From Anaerolineales bacterium UBA5069 (GTDB taxonomy: Bacteria; Chloroflexota; Anaerolineae; Caldilineales; Caldilineaceae): 10,761 nucleotides of DNA. Positions 6,174 through 10,761 of the stretch are shown here, piece after piece (the first letter of the stretch is position 1; each line of letters opens with the position of its first letter). Made by a program: the position numbers and the translations under genes. The stretch lies in NCBI GenBank assembly GCA_002415895.1, contig DIAV01000233.1, positions 5,404 to 16,164 of the forward strand, written 5' to 3'. The notes under the pieces are model-generated. The model was not told the DNA's origin. It ran no database searches and saw nothing but the letters and a program-made list of their open reading frames with translations.

Positions 6174-6220
6174 GAGCCGCGCAGCAGGAAAGATGGCGCA
6201 GCGTGAATTGGGGGCGGCTC
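6174..6220 (-). promoter_or_regulatory. Possible stem in the 5' leader of the Amt-like gene
   Basis: GAGCCGC at 6174-6180 and GCGGCTC at 6214-6220 are complementary, forming a 7-bp GC-rich stem (up to 9 with a wobble pair) around a 33-nt loop within the predicted leader (about 6227 to 6155). The loop holds repeated CTGCGC. It matches no riboswitch I recognise. It may affect translation or be incidental. Confidence 0.3.
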
Positions 6221-6233
6221 AAGCCAGGCAGGT

Positions 6234-6262
6234 ATGATAGCAGAGCGGTTGGCATTTGCCAA
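6234..6262 (-). promoter_or_regulatory. Promoter of the Amt-like gene
   Basis: Minus strand: -35 TTGGCA at 6257-6262 (5/6), spacer of exactly 17 nt, -10 TATCAT at 6234-6239 (5/6). Predicted start near 6227, leader ~73 nt. The -35 is one half of a 14-bp palindrome, suggesting control by a dimeric regulator. Confidence 0.75.
6249..6262. promoter_or_regulatory. Candidate operator palindrome over the -35 box
   Basis: TTGGCATTTGCCAA: 6-bp arms around a TT centre, with the right arm coinciding with the -35 of the leftward promoter. Its place in a divergent spacer makes it a plausible operator for one or both genes. The regulator is unknown. Confidence 0.4.
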
Positions 6263-6319
6263 AGTGGTGCGCAATCACCGCCCACGGGCGGCAACCTGCG
6301 CCCACTTCCCATGTTTCTC

Positions 6320-6325
6320 TATACA
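6320..6325 (+). promoter_or_regulatory. Weak candidate -10 box for the DUF2723 gene
   Basis: TATACA (5/6), with no recognisable -35 17 nt upstream. The predicted start near 6332 lies just before the GTG at 6340, giving a near-leaderless mRNA. This supports, but does not prove, the GTG start. Confidence 0.3.
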
Positions 6326-6339
6326 GCATTCAGGCCACA

Positions 6340-8286
6340 GTGACAACTCCACCCACCCAACAAGAGGCGCAGCGCGCCCAGCACGCACAGCTTGTCGCCG
6401 GCAAGCCCCATCCGGCTGCGCGGTTGCTCCCTTTCGTTGTGGGGGCAGCCTTTGCAGCGGCCTACGCGCTGCGCACGGCGCCCGCCATTGTCACGCTCTT
6501 TGATGACACGCTGGAGTTCCAGCTTGTGTTGCCCACGGCGGGCATTGCCCACCCCACAGGCTACCCGCTCTACACGCTGCTGGGCTTTGCGTGGAGCCGC
6601 TTGCTCTTCCCCGTGGGTGAGTGGGCATGGCGCGTCAACTTGCTTAGCGCATTATTGGCCGGGGCGGCAGTGGGCGTTGTCTGCGCGCTGGCGCAGCGCA
6701 TTGCGCATAAACAAGGTGGCCCTGCCTGGGCCAGCGCCGCCGCAGGTGTGGGCGCAGCGCTTGCGTTTGGGCTGGGCCCCGTATGGTGGGCGCAAGCCAC
6801 AGTGGCGGAAGTCTACGCGCTGCATCTGCTCCTGGCCGCGCTGATTCTCTTGCTTGCGCTGATCGCGGCTGACGCGCCGCCCGCGCGCCGGCCCCGGCTC
6901 ATCATAGCGCTGGCGGCCCTCTGCGGCCTCGGCCTGGCACACCACCGCACTATGGTGCTGCTCTTCCCCGCGCTGGCAGTCTATCTGCTGTGGCAAGTGC
7001 CTGTGCTGCGGCGGCCCAGCAGGCTCTGGCTGCTCTGCGGCAGCGCGCTGATCCTGCCGCTGTTGCTCTACGCCTACATTCCCTTGCGTGCGACCATGGG
7101 CGTGGCCGATCTCAACGGCAGCTATGTGAACACGTGGCAGGGTTTTTGGGATCATGTGTTGGCGCGCCGCTACGGCGCGTTCTTCAGCGCCAATGATCTC
7201 GCCGTCCAGCGCAAGCCGGGCGATTGGCTGATACTGGCCGCAACGCAGATGGGCTGGCTGGTGGCTGCACTGGGTGTGCTGGGGATTGCATTGGGACTGC
7301 TGCGCCGCGGGGCGCGCGCGCCGTGGCTGCTGATTGCGCTCACATTGGCAACCAATCTGCTCTTTGCACTGCTCTATCACGTGGGCGATGTGGAGGTCTT
7401 CCTGTTGCCCGTGTGGCTCTGCCTGGCTGTGGGTTTGGGCGGTCTTATGCAGATGGCAGCCTTGGCTGCGCAAAGGAGACGCGCAGGGGCATGGGTGGGC
7501 GCACTGTTGGCGTTGGTGCTGCTTGCCGCGGCAGCCTTGGGTGCAGGCGGGCGCGCCCCGCTGCCGCCACGCGCCGGCTGGGCCACGCACGACTATGCGC
7601 TCGCGCTTTCAGCGCCCCAATTTGCGCCAGGCAGCCAGGTTCTGGGTCTGGAGGGCGAGATGACGGCCATTCGCTACATGCAGGCGGCGCATGGGCGCGC
7701 GCAAAATGCTGTGCCGGTTGTAGCCAATGACGAGACGGCGCGGCGCGCGTGGCTTGATGCAGCCATGGCAAGCGGCGCGCCCGCCTATCTGACGCGCGAA
7801 TTGCCTGGCATTGAGGAAGCCTTCAGTTTTGGTGGCGAGGGCGCGCTGGTGCGCGTCTGGCCGCGTGGGCAGGCGCAAGCGCAGCAACCGCAGCACCCCG
7901 CCGAACAGCCCTTTGCCGACGGCGCGCTCAACCTGATTGGCTACGATCTGGCGTTGCTGGATGGCAGTAACGGGCGCACGGCTGATCTTGCCCTCTATTG
8001 GCAGCCGCAACGCGCCCTGGCGCAAACGCTCAAACTCTCGCTGCGTGTGGTGGATGGGGCGGGCGCAACGCTTGCGCTGCCCGCAGGCACGCCCGCACAG
8101 CAGGATCTCTTTCCGCTGCGCATGGTGGCCCCCACCACAACGTGGCTGCCGGGCGAGGTGATGCGCGATACCTACCAGATTGAGTTGCCTGCTGCGGCGC
8201 TGCGGGAAGGTGCGCGCATTCTTGTGATTGTTTACGACAGTGTCACCCTGGCCGAGGCGGGCCGCTGGGAAGCAGATGTGCCCTGA
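6340..8286 (+). CDS. DUF2723 polytopic membrane protein (GT-C / protein O-mannosyltransferase-like)
   Basis: 648 residues from the GTG at 6340. The first extracytoplasmic loop has the DUF2723 signature: FDDTLEFQ with Asp55/Asp56 and Glu59, then GIAHPTGYPLYTLLG (His71-Tyr78) and VNLLSALLAG. ATVAEVYALHLLLA and an RLAHHRT-like segment (GLAHHRTMVLL) follow. About 11 membrane segments run to ~residue 450. A C-terminal extracytoplasmic part ends in a beta-rich domain (LIGYDLALLDG...DLALYWQP...LVIVYDSVTLAEAG) of a kind seen in Chloroflexota glycosyltransferase-like proteins. The family includes human TMEM260, a protein O-mannosyltransferase; bacterial members are mostly uncharacterised, and transfer from a lipid-linked sugar to exported protein is inferred. 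The frame is open back to an ATG at 6256, but that start overlaps the divergent promoter and adds 28 polar residues. No SD precedes either start. The SH3b lipoprotein gene lies 177 bp downstream. Confidence 0.85.
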   Translation: MTTPPTQQEAQRAQHAQLVAGKPHPAARLLPFVVGAAFAAAYALRTAPAIVTLFDDTLEFQLVLPTAGIAHPTGYPLYTLLGFAWSRLLFPVGEWAWRVNLLSALLAGAAVGVVCALAQRIAHKQGGPAWASAAAGVGAALAFGLGPVWWAQATVAEVYALHLLLAALILLLALIAADAPPARRPRLIIALAALCGLGLAHHRTMVLLFPALAVYLLWQVPVLRRPSRLWLLCGSALILPLLLYAYIPLRATMGVADLNGSYVNTWQGFWDHVLARRYGAFFSANDLAVQRKPGDWLILAATQMGWLVAALGVLGIALGLLRRGARAPWLLIALTLATNLLFALLYHVGDVEVFLLPVWLCLAVGLGGLMQMAALAAQRRRAGAWVGALLALVLLAAAALGAGGRAPLPPRAGWATHDYALALSAPQFAPGSQVLGLEGEMTAIRYMQAAHGRAQNAVPVVANDETARRAWLDAAMASGAPAYLTRELPGIEEAFSFGGEGALVRVWPRGQAQAQQPQHPAEQPFADGALNLIGYDLALLDGSNGRTADLALYWQPQRALAQTLKLSLRVVDGAGATLALPAGTPAQQDLFPLRMVAPTTTWLPGEVMRDTYQIELPAAALREGARILVIVYDSVTLAEAGRWEADVP

Positions 8287-8339
8287 AGCCTGCGCCTTGC
8301 GTCGTGTTGAGAGTGAGAAGGGGCGCCCCCGCTGCTGAT

Positions 8340-8368
8340 TTGGGCAGCGCGCACACCTATGCCATACT
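8340..8368 (+). promoter_or_regulatory. Promoter of the SH3b lipoprotein gene
   Basis: -35 TTGGGC at 8340-8345 (4/6), 17-nt spacer, -10 CATACT at 8363-8368 (4/6). A second possible -10, TATGAT at 8394-8399, has no clear -35. The 177-bp gap also holds a 10-bp palindrome (GGGGCGCCCC, 8320-8329) without a T-run, so no terminator for the upstream gene is evident. Confidence 0.4.
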
Positions 8369-8452
8369 CAATGGCGCTGCGCCCTGGGCACAGTATGATG
8401 CACCGCAAAAACCGCGCGACCGATAGGTTGCCACACGAATTGAATCTTCTTG

Positions 8453-8458
8453 AAGGGG
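8453..8458 (+). promoter_or_regulatory. Ribosome binding site of the SH3b lipoprotein gene
   Basis: AAGGGG, 5 nt before the ATG at 8464. It supports this start over the in-frame ATG at 8359, which would put a non-hydrophobic extension before the lipoprotein signal. Confidence 0.6.
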
Positions 8459-8463
8459 TCTTT

Positions 8464-9345
8464 ATGCAAATCTGGTTGCAGCGCATGATAGTTCTCACAG
8501 CAACGGCCGCCCTGCTGGTGGCGTGTGCGCCGATTACGCGTGATGACGCACAAATAGCGCCCGGCAGCACAATTCCCGTGGCGACAGCTCTCTCCGTCAC
8601 CCTGCCCACGCCTACACCGGCTGCCACTGCCACGCCGGCTGCGACTGCCACACCGGCTGCGACAGCCACGCCGGAAGATCAGGCTACGGCCACAGTCATT
8701 AAGGGTCCGTTGCGTGTGCGCCAGGAGCCATCTGTCTATAGCACGCTGCTGGGCAGGCTTGCTAATGGCGAAAGCTACCCCGTCACCGGGCGCAGTTCCG
8801 ACGGCATGTGGCTGGAACTCGAGCTGCCCCAGTTGGAGAGTGGCAGCGGCTGGGTGACTGTGGACCTGGTGACCATGCGCGGCGACATCACAGACCTGCG
8901 CATTGTGCAGGTGCCCACGCCACCACCCCCCACAGCCACCTTCACACCTGCACCGGCCACAGCCACGCCGGAGGGCGGTGTTGTGATTACGGAGACGGTG
9001 GCGGCTACGGTGACTGTGGAGCCGAGTGCGGAGGCTACGGTAGAGCCCACAGTTGAGCCGACCCTCGAGACTGCCGCACCCATTACGGAGACGGCGCCTG
9101 TGAGCGAGGCTGCGTCGGCGCCGGCAGCCGGCTTTGCCACCGTCACCGCCGATTGGCGCGTGCGTATTCGTGCCGAGCCAAACACAGACGCGCCGATTGT
9201 CGGTTTTGGCTACAAGGGTGAGACATTCCCCGTGCTTGCGCTTTCGGACGACGGCCAGTGGGTGCGCCTGGGCGGCTTGCCCACCACGCCGGAGAACACG
9301 GAGGGGGGCTGGGTGAGCGCGCAGTTCGTGGTTGTAGGCCAGTAG
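8464..9345 (+). CDS. Lipoprotein with two bacterial SH3 (SH3b) domains
   Basis: 293 residues. A short lipoprotein signal (WLQRMIVLTATAALLVAC) puts the lipidated cysteine at 21. A Pro/Thr/Ala linker with tandem TPAATA units (~50-70) leads to SH3b domain 1 (~76-138: KGPLRVRQEPSVYSTLLGRLANGESYPVTGRSSDGMW...GWVTVDLV, shown here in pieces). A second Pro/Thr/Glu-rich linker (~145-225) joins SH3b domain 2 (~228-293: WRVRIRAEPNTDAPIVGF...GETFPVLALSDDGQWVRL...GGWVSAQFV). Bacterial SH3b domains commonly bind cell-wall peptides or act as surface modules; no catalytic domain is present, so a wall-binding or scaffolding role is an inference. It has its own promoter and SD and ends in a strong terminator. 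The linkers are plausible O-glycosylation targets, notable beside a DUF2723 gene. Confidence 0.88.
   Translation: MQIWLQRMIVLTATAALLVACAPITRDDAQIAPGSTIPVATALSVTLPTPTPAATATPAATATPAATATPEDQATATVIKGPLRVRQEPSVYSTLLGRLANGESYPVTGRSSDGMWLELELPQLESGSGWVTVDLVTMRGDITDLRIVQVPTPPPPTATFTPAPATATPEGGVVITETVAATVTVEPSAEATVEPTVEPTLETAAPITETAPVSEAASAPAAGFATVTADWRVRIRAEPNTDAPIVGFGYKGETFPVLALSDDGQWVRLGGLPTTPENTEGGWVSAQFVVVGQ
8614..8675 (+). repeat. 18-bp tandem repeat encoding TPAATA units
   Basis: Three full 18-bp units at 8614-8631, 8632-8649 and 8650-8667, then a partial unit to 8675, differing at one to three mostly silent positions. Each encodes the hexapeptide TPAATA. Copy number may vary between strains through slippage. 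Confidence 0.9.
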
Positions 9346-9371
9346 CCGGCGCAACAGGAATATAAAAAAGA

Positions 9372-9402
9372 GCCGGCTGCATGTGTGCAGCCGGCCTTTT
9401 TT
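9372..9402. terminator. Bidirectional terminator after the SH3b lipoprotein gene
   Basis: Perfect 10-bp stem, GCCGGCTGCA (9372-9381) with TGCAGCCGGC (9386-9395), loop TGTG, followed by C and T6. An A6 tract at 9364-9369 gives a U-run on the other strand. It lies between the rightward stop at 9345 and the leftward stop at 9457 and can serve both. Confidence 0.95.
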
Positions 9403-9456
9403 CATTTTAATTCACGCGTGTTGTGTGTACTGCCCACAGTCATTGGGCGCAGGCGC

Positions 9457-10068
9457 TCAGCGCCCCCAGCTTGTGCGCGTGGGGGCGAATTGCGCCAGCT
9501 CTGCGTTTACGGCAGCGATGTCAAACTCTTCGGGGTCATACTCTTCGCCCACCCAGTCAAGCATGTACAAATCATCTTCCGAGCGCTTCTTGGCCGGCAT
9601 GGCAAGGATGCGCAGGATGTTCTCGTAGCCAAAGGGGCCGCCGCAGTCCTCAGGCGGGCAGGCGCGCTCGCCCTCCACACAAATGGGGTAGCGCGTGGCG
9701 GGGACGGGGGGCAGAATCTCCTCGAGCAGCAATTCATGCTCCCATCCGTCCCCAAAGTCATATTCGTAGCCCAGCACACTGCCTACCTTCATACCGAGTG
9801 AGCGCAGGGTGGCATCATCCTCATCCTGCACGTCCATGCCCATTTCGTCATCGGCAATACCGAAGTGCGTGTTGCCAAAGACAAACTCGTGCAGGTGCTG
9901 GTCTTCCCAGCCCATGACGAATTGCACAATTTCGTGCAGCGTGCCAAGCGGTGTGTCATCGCGCACCTGAAAACGGCGCCAGATTGGCGGCTCAATCTCT
10001 TGCAATGAAATATGGAATTGATAGACCTGCGCCAAAGACGCGGGTGCATTTGCGCTTGCAGTGTCCAT
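9457..10068 (-). CDS. Plasmid pRiA4b ORF-3-like protein
   Basis: 203-residue member of the pRiA4b ORF-3 family (PF07929 type). Family hallmarks in order are YQFHISLQEIEPPIWRRFQV (~16-35), LGTLHEIVQFVMGWEDQHLHEFVF, YEYDFGDGWEHELLLEEILP, then YPICVEGERACPPEDCGGPFGYENI, whose two cysteines are typical. The C-terminus is acidic. The molecular function of the family is not established; despite the name it is widespread on chromosomes. The ATG at 10068 was chosen because GGAGGG lies 7 nt upstream; the in-frame ATG at 10083 has no SD and its reading begins at that SD. A possible -10 TAAAAT lies at 10135-10140 without a convincing -35. The 150 bp upstream holds nothing else I can support. It ends against the shared terminator at 9372-9402. 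Confidence 0.92.
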   Translation of the reverse strand: MDTASANAPASLAQVYQFHISLQEIEPPIWRRFQVRDDTPLGTLHEIVQFVMGWEDQHLHEFVFGNTHFGIADDEMGMDVQDEDDATLRSLGMKVGSVLGYEYDFGDGWEHELLLEEILPPVPATRYPICVEGERACPPEDCGGPFGYENILRILAMPAKKRSEDDLYMLDWVGEEYDPEEFDIAAVNAELAQFAPTRTSWGR

Positions 10069-10075
10069 AAACAGA

Positions 10076-10081
10076 CCCTCC
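10076..10081 (-). promoter_or_regulatory. Ribosome binding site of the pRiA4b ORF-3-like gene
   Basis: GGAGGG on the minus strand, 7 nt before the ATG at 10068. It selects that start over the ATG at 10083. Confidence 0.75.
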
Positions 10082-10235
10082 ATTTGGGCCGAAGGATTTT
10101 GGGGTGCAGCATGTGCTACACAGGAATGCCCGTCATTTTACTCCATTTTGGGTGGAATATGTCCCATGAGTTTGTGCGCGGGGGGTATGAAGGGTGTGCG
10201 TGGGGTGCGGTGAGCGGGTACGGCGTGTGAGGAAT

Positions 10236-10310
<75 letters not shown>

Positions 10311-10369
10311 ACGCGGGCCATGCAAAGGGGAAAGACCTGGGGAGACTGCGGGGAATTGCAGGAACTGTA

Positions 10370-10443
<74 letters not shown>

Positions 10444-10469
10444 CTGTCTATCTGCACAGCCATTTGTCT

Positions 10470-10489
10470 GCGCAGCAGTACTGCTGCGC
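10470..10489. repeat. 20-bp perfect palindrome between tRNA genes
   Basis: GCGCAGCAGTACTGCTGCGC is perfectly self-complementary over 20 bp. It lies in the spacer between tRNA-Pro and tRNA-Gly, 27 bp before the 5' end of tRNA-Gly on the minus strand. It could be a transcript-processing hairpin or a protein-binding site. Confidence 0.8.
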
Positions 10490-10521
10490 CCGGAACTTGC
10501 TACGCAACACGGTAAAGCGAC

Positions 10522-10546
10522 GGGCCGGCCATGGGAAGGCCGGCCC
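10522..10546. repeat. 9-bp GC hairpin downstream of tRNA-Pro
   Basis: GGGCCGGCC (10522-10530) pairs with GGCCGGCCC (10538-10546) around a 7-nt loop. In the minus-strand transcript it begins 6 nt after the tRNA-Pro 3' end. It resembles a terminator stem but lacks a T-run, so it is more likely a processing or attenuation hairpin. Confidence 0.6.
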
Positions 10547-10549
10547 AAA

Positions 10550-10625
<76 letters not shown>

Positions 10626-10640
10626 AAACTCAGGAGTATG

Positions 10641-10669
10641 ATCTTACTCTGGGAAAGCGATTTTTGCAA
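10641..10669 (-). promoter_or_regulatory. Promoter of the tRNA-Pro/Gly/CAU cluster
   Basis: Minus strand: -35 TTGCAA at 10664-10669 (4/6), 17-nt spacer, -10 TAAGAT at 10641-10646 (4/6). Predicted start near 10634, about 9 nt before the mature tRNA-Pro 5' end. No promoter was found in front of the other two tRNAs. The remaining bases to the window end hold nothing I can support. Confidence 0.55.
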
Positions 10670-10761
10670 CTACAGTGATACCGGCATGAAAACAACATCG
10701 CAACGCATAGCACAGCAACAGCGGAACACAGATAACGGTGGAAACTGCAGGGATCACTGCG

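Noticed and set aside
6652..7590. 312-codon minus-strand frame inside the DUF2723 gene
   Set aside because: Gln/Arg/His-rich shadow of hydrophobic coding sequence; the plus strand carries the DUF2723 signatures.
8320..8329. GGGGCGCCCC palindrome after the DUF2723 gene as a terminator
   Set aside because: No loop and no T-run, and only 10 bp; more likely incidental in GC-rich DNA.
8614..8675. Short tandem repeat considered as a CRISPR array
   Set aside because: Units are contiguous without spacers, in frame in a coding region, and encode a linker peptide.
9452..9464. Mini-hairpin GGCGC-TCA-GCGCC centred on the stop codon of the pRiA4b ORF-3-like gene
   Set aside because: Short and GC-rich, so likely by chance. 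The strong terminator at 9372-9402 explains transcript ending.
10686..10761. Open frame MKTTSQRIAQQQ running off the right edge as a partial gene
   Set aside because: Only 25 codons visible, no SD, no recognisable family. It lies just upstream of the tRNA promoter on the opposite strand.

Overview
The window is GC-rich, mostly protein-coding bacterial DNA. It most resembles Chloroflexota (Anaerolineae/Caldilineae-like). That placement is an inference from exported proteins with Pro/Thr/Ala-rich 'PTPT/TPAATA' linkers, an Fn3-like anchored surface protein, a DUF2723 membrane protein with a beta-rich tail, and a mixture of Shine-Dalgarno and apparently SD-less genes. A SCO-type protein suggests aerobic respiration with a copper-containing oxidase. 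No CRISPR array, insertion sequence, integrase or phage gene was seen.

Left end (1-1768): a copper module. A truncated csoR repressor gene reads leftward from a near-consensus sigma70 promoter, with a GC-rich palindrome at the predicted transcript start (probable CsoR operator). About 100 bp of unusually palindromic DNA separates it from a rightward pair: a thioredoxin-fold protein without a CXXC motif, then a SCO1/SenC lipoprotein whose GTG start overlaps the previous stop by 4 bp.

Middle left (1769-3950): an anchored Fn3-like surface protein with a Pro/Thr-rich stalk, then thpR (RNA 2',3'-cyclic phosphodiesterase). Both are closed by a long bidirectional terminator shared with the convergent gene.

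Centre (3950-8286): a divergent pair. Leftward is an Amt/Rh-family-like membrane protein with a signal peptide, a pore in which the second twin-histidine appears to be Ser, and a ~240-residue low-complexity tail. Rightward is a DUF2723 (GT-C / O-mannosyltransferase-like) polytopic protein. The spacer holds a good promoter for the leftward gene, overlapped by a 14-bp palindrome.

Right (8287-10761): a lipoprotein with two SH3b domains and a hexapeptide-repeat linker, a second bidirectional terminator, a leftward pRiA4b ORF-3-like gene, and a leftward tRNA cluster (Pro-UGG, Gly-UCC, CAU-Met/Ile2) with two strong palindromic hairpins in its first spacer.

Most worth following up: the Amt-like protein with altered pore residues and long tail; the CXXC-less thioredoxin-like protein coupled to SCO beside csoR; the alternating GCGCGTGC/GCACGCGC array between the divergent copper genes; and the DUF2723 glycosyltransferase-like gene set among Pro/Thr-rich exported proteins that could be its acceptors.
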